Origin: Malurus cyaneus samueli | Lineage: Eukaryota; Chordata; Aves; Passeriformes; Maluridae | Direction: 5' to 3' | Length of the DNA stretch: 64,000 nucleotides | NCBI GenBank assembly: GCA_009741485.1 | Contig: CM019218.1 | Span: forward strand, 41,645,894-41,709,893 | Shown: positions 1 through 14,389 of the stretch, piece after piece | Numbering within the stretch: position 1 is the first letter of the stretch | How the letters are laid out: every line of letters begins with the position of its first letter | Position numbers and translations under genes: made by a program | Notes under the pieces: model-generated | What the model was told of the DNA's origin: nothing | The model's database searches: none | What the model saw: the letters and a program-made list of their open reading frames with translations, nothing else

Positions 1-441
1 GTTTTGTCCCATGGTAGTGTTCAGTGTGCAGCAATATCTGTGCTAGGTAGCTGCTTGTACCTGAGAAACTGATGGGTCTGGCTCTTGGTCTGTGCACGAT
101 GTACTGTAAAGTGATAGGACTGGCAGGTACATGGAATATCTTGTAGGAACTGTTGCATAAGCCTGCCTTTTCAGTGAAGTCCTGGCCTTTTTAGTACTTG
201 CTTTTTCTGAAATTTTGGCAGCAGCTAATTGTGTTAGACTTGAAATAAAACTGGAGGAAATTTTAAGAGGCCAGAACACCTCTGGAGAGATTATCCTTCC
301 GAATAGAGCTAATTAGTGCATTGAGATGATGGATTAGGAAAGCAACACAGTTAATACCTTCATTATGTTTCCACATGTCAGAAAAGAAAAAAAAAACAGC
401 TGTCTACTGTACTGAATGCTGAATGTTGTTTATTTCTCCAG
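1..441 (+). other. Intron (partial) of the left-hand plus-strand gene
   Basis: This stretch has no convincing coding frame. It ends in a clear splice acceptor, a T-rich tract followed by CAG at 439-441, so it is read as the 3' part of the last intron of a gene that extends left of the window. Confidence 0.6.
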
Positions 442-501
442 GAATATGCATTATCCAGATTTGATGCCTACTTTGATCAGAAGAGGAAGCTGAAGGTGTG
501 A
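442..501 (+). CDS. Terminal coding exon of an unidentified plus-strand gene (3' fragment)
   Basis: A good acceptor (tatttctccag) precedes an open frame that reads EYALSRFDAYFDQKRKLKV and then stops at TGA (499-501). The frame with this peptide is preferred because it begins at the splice junction and gives a charged, protein-like C-terminus. A second frame also stays open for 16 codons, so the choice is not absolute. I do not recognise the family. In mammals the gene convergent to RNH1 is PTDSS2, but this C-terminus does not resemble the mammalian PTDSS2 tail I know, so no symbol is given. The rest of the gene lies left of the window. The long 3' UTR that follows supports a real last exon. 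Confidence 0.55.
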   Translation, partial: EYALSRFDAYFDQKRKLKV

Positions 502-1860
502 ATGTGGGAGAAGTGGCCTGTTGGTTACTGTATGAAGAGGGCAGCTGGACAGAACTTTCACTGTGCTTAGGCTACTGTATCTCTAATGAAGGTGTCACTG
601 AATTCCAGTTCTTGGGAATGCAGGTGTACAGTACTGAGGACTATAAAAATTACTTGTTTACAGTTCCGTAAATAGTTGGAATGAGATTGGGAGGCAAAAG
701 TAAAATACAACCATGCAATATCTTTAAACCTTTTCAATCTAGAAGCTATTTTATATTATGGGAGAAGCTTACAATTATGTGTCAATACCACATGCATCAG
801 AGCAAACTTGCTGTGAGTACATTTTCGGGGGGTGTTGGCATTCTGGTTTGTGTTGTAAGCGGAACAGTTGTAAAAGCTGATCCAGTATAGACACTGCCTC
901 TTTAAGGAGAAGGGAAAGTGGAGGAGACAACTGCTAAACTGTGAAGTAGGCTTAAAAACTTACTGTGAGTTTAGGTTCACCATGCCCCAAGAACACTATC
1001 TTCAAAGCTGCTGATACTTTACCTTACACCACTTTAACCAGAAGCAACTAAACACATTGAAGCAGTGTGCTTTAAAGTGTTAGTGACATACACATGAATG
1101 TTTCTCTTAGGCTGGTGTGCCTGGGAAGTGAAGTACAAATGATCTTTGAACTGGACATTCTGAAGAAGTTTGTTTTGAACTGTTTGTTCCATGTTGTTCA
1201 AGAACATGCTTTAGCCCAGCCTGGTTGTTCTCTTAAAATGCTGTCCTGCAGAGGGGGTTCTGTGGGCTGGCAGCACTGGGAAGAGTGCCTTGAATTGCTC
1301 TAGCAGCTCCCCAGATAACTGGATTGGCATTGACAGTACTGATAACTGAGGCCTGTCTCTCTCCTTCTGTTGCCACAGTATATGGCTGTAATAAAGAATA
1401 GAGCCAAAGACTGTGGAGAACACTTCAGGAAATTGCTGTTCTGCCCATCCAGTTCTTACATGGCTTGAGAGGTGCTTTTCTAGCATCTTCAATTCTCATC
1501 ATGTTCCAGGAATCCAGTAAAGTGGAGCATCTTGTGGGGAACAATAACATGTATATTGAAACTTGAGTATAATCTGTGTACATGCCATCTAAAGATTTCT
1601 TTTGATTTTTGGGAGCTTGTTTATTTTGAATGTTACTTGTTTGTGCTTTCTAACACACTGTATTATAAACAAACTTCTAAGTTTACCCTTTTTGACTTGT
1701 ATAGCAAATGCTGTTTGAAGCGGCTGAAAAAATGTGCAGCATTTCATGTACTGTATAGCAGAACTTGTAAAGGCTGTCATGTTACTTCTTGTACAGAGAA
1801 TCATTTTCCATACGTTCAGTTATTAATACTTTATAATAAATATAAAGCACTTAAAAACTT
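502..1860 (+). other. Probable 3' UTR with polyadenylation signals
   Basis: About 1.35 kb of AT-rich sequence without a convincing coding frame follows the TGA at 499-501. AATAAA hexamers lie at 1390-1395 and 1835-1840. The distal one sits in an AT-rich context and is the likelier main site, with cleavage expected shortly after 1855. The extent is inferred from these signals only. Confidence 0.5.
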
Positions 1861-4800
1861 CGTTGTTTTTCTTGAGTCTGTTATAACTGCATGATGAAGT
1901 AGATGCCATTTCTGGCATTATCTCTGTTGGATGTACTTTGAGATATAGGCTCAGTGCCTTGGGATGTATCTTGTATCTAAATGTGTCTTCAGCATTTATT
2001 GGATAACTCAATTCTAATAGAAAGAAAGGTGTTTAAAGCAAGTGATGAAAAGCAGACTGATCATCAGTTTGTAAGTCTGTAGCTTTAGAGGTGGGAAGTT
2101 TTAGTTACTGTATCTGCCCTGTTGACTACCCTCAAAGCCAAGTTAAAAGGTACCAGCAAATAGTGAATTTTATTACAAATACTGAATCTGGTGTGCCAAT
2201 ATGAACAGACGTAATTTCTCTGGGCTGCTCAAGGCTTCATTTACAGGACTGTTGCACACAGCAAACCCAGTGGAAATGGCAGTACAGTGAAAAAGGGGTG
2301 GGAACAAACAGTTCAGAGAGAGTCATTTGAGATAGTTACAAATATTGATAGGTAATAGGTGTCTGGATTCTTGTCAAGTATTCCAAGGGTAAATTCAAGT
2401 TGCTTGAGAAACCACCCATGGAGACTGACTCATCACTTCAGATTTCTCAGAACCAAATAGGGAAGAAGATTCAGTCACAGTAGTGCTAACTGTGACAGAA
2501 GATGTTATTAGAAGTGGTGCCCTTCCAGAAAACTGATGTCACTCAAACTCCAAGAGGAAACTCAAGTTCCCAGTGAGATGCTTTGGGTAGGTCCCAGAAT
2601 TGCAGTTGTACACCAGCATTACTGCTGTGATCTCTCAGTGTGAGGGTATGGAAATACCCTGAAAGAAAGCAAAGCATGTTCCAGCTTCTGCCTTTTGTAA
2701 TGTAAATTGATTTTTAAAAGGGGGAGATTTCCCCCAAGTGGTGTGTGGTACACTCAGTGGGCACATAGGTCTCATGAACAGACCAATGCTTAGTCACTGC
2801 CTGGTATTTTTTTTAGTCTTGCCTATTGCTGACAAGTTCCTTCTGTTTTCTTGGACCACTTGGAGTAGACAACGGATCTGGAGTAAAACTTTCTCTTAGA
2901 GTCACTGAATCTTAAAGCTGACTTGAAGGCTGTTAAATAAGCTATTTAAATGTGTGGACACTACAAACCTGTAGTATAGAGGTAGTTAAGCATTCCTTAG
3001 TTCTTTAGCTTCAAAATGGTTATGATCAAGCTGATTTGCTTTTCAGAAAGGCAGTTTAAAAACTACTGATTGATAGCCTCCTTTCAGTTGATTTGTGAAA
3101 TCAGTTTGTGCTTGAGCTCTTTCTTAGAAACTGCTGGGTTTCATTTTCATTTTTATTCCACTTCAAATTCTCATCTCTGGACCTGCCATTAACTGGTGAA
3201 AATGTGACTTTTGGTATAGGAATCAAAAGAACAAACTTTTTACTTTTAAAGAAGCTAGTGCTTGTCTAGCTAGACAGCTCATCTCAGCCACCACTTTGAG
3301 GTGATTCAGTGGGTGATTGGCCCAGTTTAGCGTGTTCCCCCATCACTCCTACAACCATTTATTGAAAGACAAAAAGTAAAAATGCTCAAAGTGCCTCACA
3401 ACAGCTCATTAAGGATCTCTGTGCAGTCTTAGGGCCTTCTCTTTAACTGAAAAATGGGTGTTTCTGGGCTGAATTGGATGAAAGTGATTAGTAAATTAAA
3501 TATTTTTGATAGTGTGATGCTACTAAATCAAATGACACTATTTTTTGGAGTTGCTGTTCTCTACAGAATCGATTAGAGAACAAGTTTATTTCCAGCCCTT
3601 TCCTTAGGGAACACACTCTGGAAGGAGAAACAGCAGTGAAAAGCAACAGCAGCCTTTGCTCTCTGGGACTCAGGGTCTTTACACCAAATGCAAAGGTATT
3701 TGCTGTAGTGGGAAGAAGCTGAGGTTTATCAGTCTTTTGACCTGTTACTGTTTGAGAACTACTCTGTTTTCACTGATAGGCTTCTTCCCTTCAAGGTCAG
3801 AAGTTACTTTGGAAAATCCCTTTTCCCCAGCCCTGAAGAATCTTCTGGGAAAATTTCACCGGAGTTGTTTAGCATTTTTCTTTACAGCAGTTTGGAAGTG
3901 TTCTGAAAAACCTGGAAACATTACTTTGCAAATAATTCCCTTTCATTGTGAATCTGAAAATTTGCCACTATCAGTAAGAATTTCTGCTTTTTCCTGCATA
4001 TTAACTTGGCCGAGGTTGCACTGCAGCTTAAATTGGATCAGCTGGGTTTCATTCCTTCAGGTGGATGTAATTATTTCTCCTCAGTGATTATGGCTGTGGA
4101 AACCCCTCAAGGGCACTGGGTCTTGCAACCTCATTGTCCAGGGACCTAATATATCCTGCAATTTTACTAGACATTTTGATGGGAAGGCAACCTGGCTTAA
4201 TTCTGCAAGAGGTTCTAGGATGGGGAACTGAAGAATGAATCCTCAATTTGCAATAGAAAATGAGAAAGCAAATTCATCCCCAGAATCTAAAAAGTGGCTG
4301 TCCTTAGCACAAGTGGCAGTGCCTCTGAGCTTTATGTATTCTGCTTTCCAACTGCACACTGTGGGTTCCTGAGGTTCAGCTGATGAGTGATGCTATGTTA
4401 AATCACACTGAGTCTGTCGGTGCCTCAAGACACCAGCCTTGTCTTGTCTGCAGACTGCATTAGCAAGCCATCACAGCTTTTCCAGGTTGGTAAAATCACA
4501 AGTCCAGCAGTCTGCTGCTGTTTCTGCACCCCAGTTCAGCTATCCCACTGTGATACAGCCAGCAGCTGCTAGGCAGCACAGCCTTGCATTCCTTCAGTGG
4601 CTTACAGAAAAGCAGGTAGGTGAAGGATCACTTTCTTCTGGGCCTTACTAAGACAATAAGGCTTTTGAAAATTCAAATCCTCCCTTGAAAGATCCTTGAG
4701 GCAGCCTTGGGTGAGTTCCCTCACCAGGCAGGCAGGATTGTCTCTGATGCCAGCCTGGGTCTGTGTGAAGCAGCAAATGGAGCACTTCTGTGGAGATGAA

Positions 4801-5041
4801 TAAATGGCCATAATGGCTCTGGACTGAAATAAAATACAGCATACTCTTACAGGCTCCTGGCAAGAAGCAAAAAGGAGCTTCTGTACTTGGTACCCAGGCA
4901 ACAAAGCTGATCACTAAAAAACAGGCTACTTGTTTTTTTCTAATGCAAGATTCACTTTCTATGGTTTTCATTTTCCAAGTATGCAGAGCTCCTATTGCCT
5001 CAGCATTAAGTGCTATTGTATTATAATGCACAAACAAGGCT

Positions 5042-5044
<3 letters not shown>

Positions 5045-5075
<31 letters not shown>
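5045..5075. repeat. (TG)n microsatellite
   Basis: About 15 uninterrupted TG units. It produces artificial Cys-Val frames on one strand and Thr-His frames on the other. Confidence 0.95.
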
Positions 5076-5078
<3 letters not shown>

Positions 5079-8000
5079 CACACAACTTCTTACCAGTCTC
5101 ATTAAACAGAGATTAGCCATAAAGTCTGAATGCAGCCCAGCCTGCCTTGCATGAATACACTGAGTCCTGCTTTTGGAGAAAACATTCTGACCAGGAGCTG
5201 TTTGAGATGTGGTGTAGGCACTGGAGTGCTTGTCAGAGGAATGATGCTAGAAAAGGCAGGAGAGCAAGCAGAGATGAGGGGGTTTGTTGCAGGTCACAGG
5301 CAGGCTCTGCCAGAGCCAGGAAACAGCACACAGCACTTGAATTCCATCCCAGTATACTGGACTAAATATCTTCTCAGCCTTACAGACGCTGCCTCTGCTG
5401 CCAGTCCTAGGGAATGTTACTTTTATTCATTGTTCTCTTCTTACAGAAATAAAATACGACTTGGGAATCAGCCATTCTTCCTAATTTTCAAATCCCACAA
5501 GTTTGAAGGTCCTTTAAAGTCAGGACTGGCAACAGCTGTCTAAAGAGCTCTGACATTCTGCGAAGGCATCCAAGAAGCTTCCAGCTCCCCCCAAGTGAGA
5601 AATACAGCAGGACCAAAAGGCACAGCCTTGAACAGAGATTAAGCATTACCAGTTGCCTGTGTCCTGCCTCGAGATAGAGATCTCCTCCCCAGCAGGATCC
5701 TCAGCCTTTGGCTGGGCAGAGGAAAAGCACGGCCCACAATCATCTCAAACATTTGCTGACCTCTGCTCTGGTGTTTGCCATCTGGAAACTCTCAGAGTTT
5801 CCTCTCTGTGTGTGCTTTTTTCTCCCTGCCGTTGCACTTCCTCCTACAGCCTGTGAGGCAGCTGCTATGCTGTGTTTGTCTTGATATGGGTATTGAAGGG
5901 AAAGGGCATTGCCGTTTCTGTGTTAAAAACCCAAATCTTCCATGCTGAATTATCCCTCCAAGCCTGTGTCCCTCTCTTCTTGCTGCATCTCACTGAAGCA
6001 TAATACACTGGAAGTCAGCAGAGGCTGTGGCCCTAGGAACCCATTGCAAATGTAAAGAGAACAAGGAATGGAAAGGAGGAAAGAAGCCTGCTGTAATTAC
6101 CTAAGACAAAGAACATGAAATAATACAATAATTTCCTCAGGAAGAGATTATAGAGGATTGTGTGTAATGTCTCAGGTCTGAAGGATTTAAAAATTCACCT
6201 TAGAATGAAAGTCTAAATTAGAAGGCTACAGCTGCAAAGACAAATGATTATTTCACAAATCCCTCATTAGAGTTGTTTGGAAAAATACCAGTTTGTCTTT
6301 AGAAATAAAATAATTCAAACTATTCATTTACATTGAATAGCATTTTGGATGAATGCTCAAGACACAAATTCTCGGAGGTATTTTCATTCCAATCTGAAAG
6401 TATGAGCAACCTACAGTAAAATTGAAGTTTTTCCTAATATTTTCATTTAATTTCCTTTCTGACCTCTCCCAGTTAGTTTTGGGTTTTTTTCAATACTTTT
6501 GCTAGGTTAAATTAGAAATATGCAAACTTTTATAAAATATTTATATTAAAGGTATTTTTACAGCTACAAAAGTATTGAGCATCCATCGAACAAGCTTTGT
6601 TTTGGAAAGCTGCTGGTACTGCATCACTGCATGGGCTCTGTGAGTAAAGCTTGCAGACCTCTGAGAAGTGTAATGGCATGATCTGTTTGGCTCAAGAAAT
6701 GTGTAAAATTGCAAAGGCACTGAGCAGGAGATATAGGAATTGTGGGTTTTTAAAAGCCCATCTTCACAGGGTCAACCTGGAGATGATCCTGTGGATCTTA
6801 GTGTGCTTCCAGCTGAAGCAGCAGTAGATAATGATGCTTTAAGAAGCTACTCCAATAGCTCCTAAGTGGTGTTCAGCAGAAACCTGATCAGAGGAGCAGG
6901 ACTCAGGATCTAGTGGAGCTCAGTGTTCCTATTATTCCTGTTTATCCTCTTCTCATAGCGGGTGTTCAGTGGGTCAACAGCTTGTTTACACAGAAATTGC
7001 AACATAACTGCCTATCCCAAATCTGATTCTTCCCCAGGGGAAGCTTTCGTCAAAAGCTCTGCCTACAGTTCCCAGTGGCTTTCAGGTCACTGGGAGTGAA
7101 CTCACTGGTCTTCCCTGCATCCTCCCTGAAGAATGAGGGGCTCCCTGAAAAACAGGGGGAGGCAGTTGATGTAAAGGCCAACTGCCCTTTGTGTAGGATT
7201 TCTAATCTACCCACAGAAGATGAGGATGTCACTCAGAAGGGGAAAAGTTATTTTGATAGTGCTTTCTCCTCGAGCCCTACCTAAATTACAGATTTCTTGG
7301 CTTAACAGTTATCTGCCAGCAATACAGAGCAGAAGACTGATGCATTGTCATCAATGCATCCATATTTTTATTAAATCATGATTTTTGTGAACAGTGCAAG
7401 CACTGATGAGTTACTGAAATGCTGTTCAGCCCTGCCTCCTCTTTCTAGGACAAAATTATTTGGATGCATCACTAAGGTATAGAGAAAGGACTGCACAAGC
7501 TCTGTAAATGTATGATAAACAGAAAAGTTTTTGGCCCAGTAACCCAAATCTGTTCTTTCTTCTCCCGTGTGCTAGGCAATGGCCGTAGACTTTGCTTTTT
7601 CTTTTTCAGTGCCAGTTTCCCTCTCCTGCTGCTGGAAGCCCTGGGAACTTTCAGTTGATGGCATCAGTTTGTTTGCAGAACTGTGTACACACAGACATTA
7701 AAAGAAACCAACCCTCTCTTTCCAGGCCATTCCCTACCTGGATGTTGTTTTCAACAACTGATTTTGGCTTCAGTATTTGAAAGCAAATATTCTGTTTGTG
7801 GAGCAAGCGTGACCAGCTGGAGTCAGAGTGTTTGTGGGGCAGCTGATAAAGATGCTGGGCTGACAAACACTCTGACCCTCTGGGGCAGTGTCCTTGCAGG
7901 GCAAACCACCAGTGTGACTTCTGTGCCTCCAGCTCTCACTGGCTCTCCTCTCCTCAGCCTTAAGAAAATCAAAGCAAACTCTGCCTTCCAAAGTCACATC

Positions 8001-8095
8001 TTTGATTTCACTTGTTTTACACATTGAACCTTCCCCACACTTGCACAAGGCCATCGGAACTTTTGAATACATGACCAAAACAAACAAACACAGAA

Positions 8096-8225
8096 AGAGA
8101 AAAAAAAAAAACACAAAAAAACCAAAACAAAAAAAACCCCACAACAACAACAACAAAAAAAAAAAAAAAAAAAAAAAAAAACAAAAAAAAACCAAAAAAA
8201 AACCAAAAAAAACCAAAAAAACCCC
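8096..8225. repeat. A-rich low-complexity tract with CAA and AAACC units
   Basis: About 130 bp made almost only of A and C, including a pure A run of roughly 25 bases, CAA triplets and repeated AAAAAACC blocks. It explains the lysine- and phenylalanine-rich open frames on the two strands. Confidence 0.95.
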
Positions 8226-11200
8226 CAACAAATTAGCTTGGGGATGCCTTGATTAAAAACTTTCTGAGTTTTTGTGAGCCTAGTTGCTCATTTTGGGGTT
8301 GATCTGAACCCTCCCTCTGGCATGCTTGAGGACAGATCTGAAAACCACCTGGGCTTGAGAACAGCTCTGCAATGTCTGGATGTTTTGATTAAAATGGGAT
8401 GGCAAGAGGAATCCAGGGGAGAAACCTCTTTTTAAGTTGTAAAGAGACCAAACTAAAGTCCTCCTGGGATGCATATCGCAGTTCAGTCCTGTGCTTGCTG
8501 CAGACCAGTAACTGGGGGTAACACCTTCAGTCGATGTAAGCGATAATACATCGTGGGCTGTGAGTGGTCCCTGCTCCCTGCCCTCCCAGGCGCTGGAGCT
8601 GGGATGTTTCCTGATGGCCCTTAATGAGATCTCCATCTCAACCCCTGCTCTGTAAGCTGCAGAGAAATCGCACATTTTATGGTTAATCATTAAGGTGTTC
8701 TTCTGGGAGCCGTGACTCTGCTTGGAGGCACTGGTTTGTTCATTAACACACGATTGAAAACAAATGTCAAGGACATTCCCCAGAAGGCACACGTTTAGTG
8801 TGGTTTTGACCTGAAAGAATAAGTCTCTATTTCTCTTAGGGAAGGAATTATTTCACTTCCAGTGAGTGAAATTAGCAAGTTTTCAGACTGCATGCTGAGG
8901 GTATTTTCTCAAATTCCCACAAGGCACTCAGGAAAATAGCTCAGTACAATACATGGCTATGGAAGAGATGAGGATGGTGAGGGGGACATCTCCAAAATGT
9001 CAGCCCTGAACACTCCTGCATCTCCATACAGAAAACCTTTTTTTAAAAAAGCACAAATGTACCATTTCCCTATTAAACAACTTGAAGACTGGGATGATAG
9101 GGCCTAATCTTAAGTATGCAAAGAGAAACTATTGCATGAATTGAGCAACAAACAGTCTAGGGCACCAGCACCACAGTAATTTCTAAAAATTTCTATTTCT
9201 AAACTCTGTGTGCAGACAGGGCATGCTGCAGTCTCTACCACCTAAATTTATTTCAGGACTCTTCTTATCAATACTTTTCAATGCTCACTGATATGTGAGC
9301 ATTTCCAATGGCCAGTCTTGCTTCACTAAAATAATAGAAAAAAAACCCTGTTCAATTGCAGCCCTTGAAAATAAGGCTGCAAGAAACATTTGCAGGCTTC
9401 TTTTGAGTGAGAGTAAGGGAAATTCAGCATGCAATCAGATGCCCAAATATGCCACTCTGGTGAGGCTTGATTTTTCCAGGATGTGGTCAAACTTCAGGAG
9501 AAATTAGGTGCCTTTGAGATGTCAGATGGAGTCCTCAATTGCTGGGGCACCAAAAAACACTCAACAGATTTAATTTTTTTCTCACTGTTGCCCAGCTGTC
9601 TTTGGATAGCACACCTTCCCTGTAGGAGCAGAGGTGGTTCCAGGAGTCAGCAACACAAAGGCTTGTTTCTAAAGCCCTTTGGGCTATGGGCTGAGTGAAC
9701 CAGTGTCTTTATCTCTCTTCAAAGAACAAAAGTGAAGCCTGTGCTTGGCCAGATCCCTGGCCCATGAAGGAGATCTCTCCCTGCAGTCCCATTTGGCTCG
9801 CTACAGCACTTCCTCCTTTTGCTGAAACTGCTTCTTCCTCTCCACGCCTCAGCCCCCACATGTGTCTTGTTTCCAGTGTAGTTTTTCCTGACACGTTGTT
9901 ATCCCTATTAGGACCACAGCAAGATATTGCTCGAGCCAGAAGCTAAATGGTGTGTGTATTCCATTCAGGAATTCCTTCCCTTTGGCCACGGGACATGTTG
10001 CATTTGTCTGAGCTCCACTGTGCTCACTGCAGTCAGGCAGTGCCAGCAGGAGCATCTGGAGGGGTGCCAGCAATCAGGGTGCTGGGCTTCCCCTGCATCA
10101 AAAGGAAGCTGTGGGGAGCGAGGGTGAGGTCTTCGCATCTGCTGCGGCAGAAAGCCAGGCTCAGTTCACTGGGGGATGCTCACCGTGGGGCACCAGTAGA
10201 TCCTCAGCAAGGAAAAACTGAGCCTCAGCTCTCCTCAGCTTTGACACTAGCAGGTGTGCAGGGTGACGGGGCTAGGAATTAAGCAAGGTGGGCCAAACAC
10301 ACCGCCTTTGATCCCTGTGCCAAATTATAGACGCATAAAGAACTCAGACTTCTGTTTCTCCTAAGGGGTACCTTTTATCCCCCCCTCTACTTTCCCAACG
10401 TCTTGTTTTTTTAAAAAGACCCTCATTTTAACCCAGGACTGGAAATGTTATGTTACGACCAGGTAGCACCTTTCATCTTCTTATTTCTGCCCCAGCCATA
10501 GGGTGGTTGGATAAAGTGGTCTCCCAACAGGCCCTTTGGTGAGAAATGGCTTGCAGGGGGTTCAGCTGCACTCTCGTGTGGAGTAAAATCTCTGTCTGCA
10601 TGCAGCTAATGAGCAATGCCAGGGCTCCACAGGTTTAAATTTTCTTCCTTCTTTTTAAAAGGCTTTCTAGCTGAGTTTGATCAATGTGCCCTTATCTCTG
10701 GCATGAAATAATATTCACCTCCCAGCTAGTTTTGGAAAAGGTAAATCAGTCATGAAGCCTCTTAGCTTCAGTGATGAGAGTGCTGGAATAGGACATAAGT
10801 GGTGTGCAGAGAAGCAGATGCTTATCTTGAGCCAAGCAGACCTTGGAGGCTCCTGGGTCAGGCTGCTGCTCTGCTCTCCAGGGGAACAGACCACTCCTCC
10901 TTTGAAAGGTTGTTGTCTTGGTGATCTGCTGTGGGCCCTGCAAGAGTGACACAGTGACAGTCATGACACCTGGTCCCCTGCCAGCTCCCTGCAGTTAGTT
11001 TTTTTAAACACCTATTTGCATTTTGTTTCTGTGGGGAAAACACAGGGGAAGGAAGCACAAATACTGACTGCTGGCTGTCGGTACAACCCCCTGCTTTGTT
11101 TGCCTGGGTGGGGCCGTGGGCTGCCACCACCTGATGGAACTGAGTGAGGACCATATGGCAGGGGTGTGACATCATATGAGGAAGCAGACACAGAACTGTC

Positions 11201-14200
11201 CCAAGCACACACTACTTCTGCCCTGGAAAGCACAGAAAGAATCTTAAAATACATAGAGGAGCTCCCAGAGGGATCATATCCCCATGCAGAGTGTGTGAGC
11301 AGTGTTTGAGGGACAGAGTTGGGAAGGGGAAGGCACAGCTAGGGATGCTTCCTGACTCCCTGTTTCTGACCTCTCATTGGATGTGATGGTTTACTCTTGT
11401 TGTGGGACTCCAGTTTGAGTGCGAGATGTTGCCCAGCATCAAGCACTGTTTTGTCAAATGCAAAGTTTGGGCAAAATCCTTGGCATTTCTGGAGGAGTAA
11501 GGTGCTGTACTCGCAGGAAATATTTCTGAAGGTGTATTGGTGCAGCTGGGAAGGGCTGGCAGAGACAGCAGTTTCTGTCCAAGGTCATCAGGAACACTCC
11601 TGATGAGGGATTATTCTTATCAGAACTGCTTTGGCTAGGTCGGATTAGGAACAATCACATGCCTGTTATTTCCAGAGAAGATGCATCACCGGTTTTCCCA
11701 GCAGCAGCCACTAGCATGCAGGGATGGTGGGAGAAGGCAGGGGACTGGCAGGTGGGCTCTTCCACCTCACCAGCAAACACCACTGTACTATCACTGTCAT
11801 GATGCTCATCCAGGAGAGTTAGATGCATTCTAAATTCGATTTTCCAAGTCAACAGCAAGGGAGAAGCACCATTCAAAGCAGGCTCAGTCCCCAGGAGGTT
11901 TCAGCTGCTCCTGAAATGCCCACCCGTGCCAGGGAGGGTAGCGAAGGGTACACAGGCAGGCAAACAGGGTGAGTCTCGGCCTTTTTGATTCGTTCTCATG
12001 ACAGCCCATCACAAATGGGCACTTTGAAAAATCCCCACTCCCCACCCCAGCAGCTGCCACGTCCCCAAGGACAGCTGCACAGGCCAGGAGGAGGGGACCC
12101 CAGTGGGGCACAGGCAGGGAGCTGCCAGCGCTGCTGCTGCAGACAGGGGAGGCAGGACTCGCATTTGGCAGAGATTTTGGGTGGCTTTTGTTTACCCAAA
12201 GGACTCACATGGGGCATGAGAAGCAGAGTCAGGAATGACTTAAGGGTCGCAGTGGGAGGGCTGCCAAAGGCAGTATGGAGAGCATGGGAATGGTGGGGAA
12301 AAGGCCCGGGCCTGATGCACGGCTCATGATCTGGACAGCTCCCTTTTGTCTCTTCCTTGCAGCCGAGCAGAACTTGCGCTGACTGGGCTGGCAGGAAAGA
12401 GGAAAGCCAAGGGCTCCAACCCCTCCCTTGCCATGGAAAGCAGGTGCTTAGAGAGGAGGGGAGGGAAGGGTGGACATGGGAGCATTGCCAAGCACCAAAG
12501 CAGCTGGGAGCTCCTGGGGAGGAGACACGTGGCACGTGTAGGCAGATTAACAAATTGAGCTGATCAAAGGCTGCTCAATCCTGTGTCCATGTGCCTGGGC
12601 TGGCTGCCAGCATCTCTGAAATTATTTTTCCTGGCCAGCAGCTGAAGGTGCTGTTCAGTGGGGCAAATCCATGATCATCTTAATTTTTGTTTTGTTTTTC
12701 CAGCCAAGCCTTGTTTGAAGTCTCTCCAGGCTGGGACCAAGTCTTGGATGCCAGAGCTCTCAAAGTGTTCAGCAACACATTGTGGCTGCCTTCAAAGTTC
12801 CTCTCTGAAAAGCAGCATAGCATTGGAAACTGTGCCTTGAGGGACTTGTAACTAAATGCTGAACTGGTTTGACTCTAAAATTTGTCTCCAGAGATGAATC
12901 TCAGATTTGCCATAGTTTGAGGAGATCTAACCTGAGTGTAGAACAAAAGGGATCTTGAGAACTTTGGTGTCCAGGTGTACTTAAACTCGACATGTTGCTT
13001 CAAGACCATTTACATGGTGTTTTGCCGGGATTACATAAACATTAAGTAAAGAAGGTGCCTTCAGGCCTGTTTTTAACAGAAAAGCAAAGTGTGTGACAGA
13101 CAACAGTTTTCTCACACGGTTGTCTGTCAGATAACTACAGGAACTCCCTTTTTCTTCCTCTTCGAGAGAAATCTCCCTTTTTCATCCCCTCCCTCCCAGC
13201 AATCTGTAGGTGAGTGCTTATCTTCATGGCAATGCATAAAATCTGCAGAGAGAAAACCTGGTTTTCTGAACCAGAAGCTGGGGGCTTCTGCTGGTCCCAG
13301 ACTGAACTTGCACTGGGCCCTTGGTGCCAAATTCTGGCTCCAGCAAAGCAGCTGCATATTTAGCTTATGCAAATCTGCTGCAACCTGCATGAGAACCTGG
13401 CACTACAAGGCCAAGCTTGGAAAAAGGAGCACAAACCCTGGAAAACAAGGAATAATCCCACAGGTGATTAAGGCCTCTTGCTGAAGTCACCCAGACCAAT
13501 CTTGTCTCTACTCTGTGCTGCTTTCAGAAGGTTCCCAGTCACTGTGTGTTTCCTGGGACTCTCCAGTGGATCACCAAAACTCTTTTTACTACTCCATTCT
13601 GCTTTACAATCCCAAGAACATGATTGCCTGTAGTTACTACAGGTAGGCAGGAGAAGCTGTGTGAGGACTTGAGCCTGCAGTTCACTGCCAGAGCTATCCC
13701 AGGAACCCCCAAACCAGTCAAACACAGCCAACAGCCAGGAGGAATGAACCTCCAATTCATGTTAATAGCTCCAAACCTAAAATTGCCACAGACTAATTAT
13801 GGGAGACTTTGAAGAATAAAATTATCTTAATAGTTTAACTGTATAAACACACTGACTCATTATATTGAGGGTGGAATAACAGTCTCCCGAGCTGTGTGTT
13901 CAGCTGTGAGCCAGAGGCTGGCCTCTCCTCCACACCTTTGCCTTGAGATAAGGAAATCTGTGTAAGGAAGAAAGGAAAGTAATGGCACTTTGTGGTTTGA
14001 TAGCACTTTGGTCCAGTGATATTTTCTGGCAGGATTTGCAGAGTTATTTGCCCAACTGTCAGTACTTCTGTACATATTTAGATATTTTACAGATATATAA
14101 GATATATTTATTTAGAAACACTATGTATTGTTTTGTACATACCCACCTTTTTTCTCCCTCAACTCAGCATCGCCTGGCTGTATCTGCAATCAGACCCGCT

Positions 14201-14389
14201 GTCCATTTATGCTCATGTGAAGGCAGCACAGCAACAGGCCTCGCGAATTTCAAGTGAAATTTAATACGTTTGGGAGAGAAAAATTGTCCATTGTAGAAGA
14301 GAAAGTTATTGTCTTGGGGTGATTTATGACGACAATGTACTCCCCGATCCTCCACTTTATGCCCCAAAATTGCTGTTGTTATCTTTAAG

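Larger units (their letters stand above)
1870..14380. other. Intergenic stretch, no gene recognised
   Basis: Open frames here are short, sit on both strands and resemble no protein I know. The interval holds a TG microsatellite near 5.05 kb and an A-rich low-complexity block near 8.1 kb. I see no CR1 copy, RNA gene or CpG island. It lies between the polyadenylation signal of the left gene and an isolated CpG island. Confidence 0.6.

Noticed and set aside
4648..5154. Frames with (TH)n and (VC)n runs
   Set aside because: They are translations of the TG microsatellite.
7770..8256. Phe-rich and Lys-rich frames
   Set aside because: They are produced by the A-rich low-complexity block at 8.1 kb.
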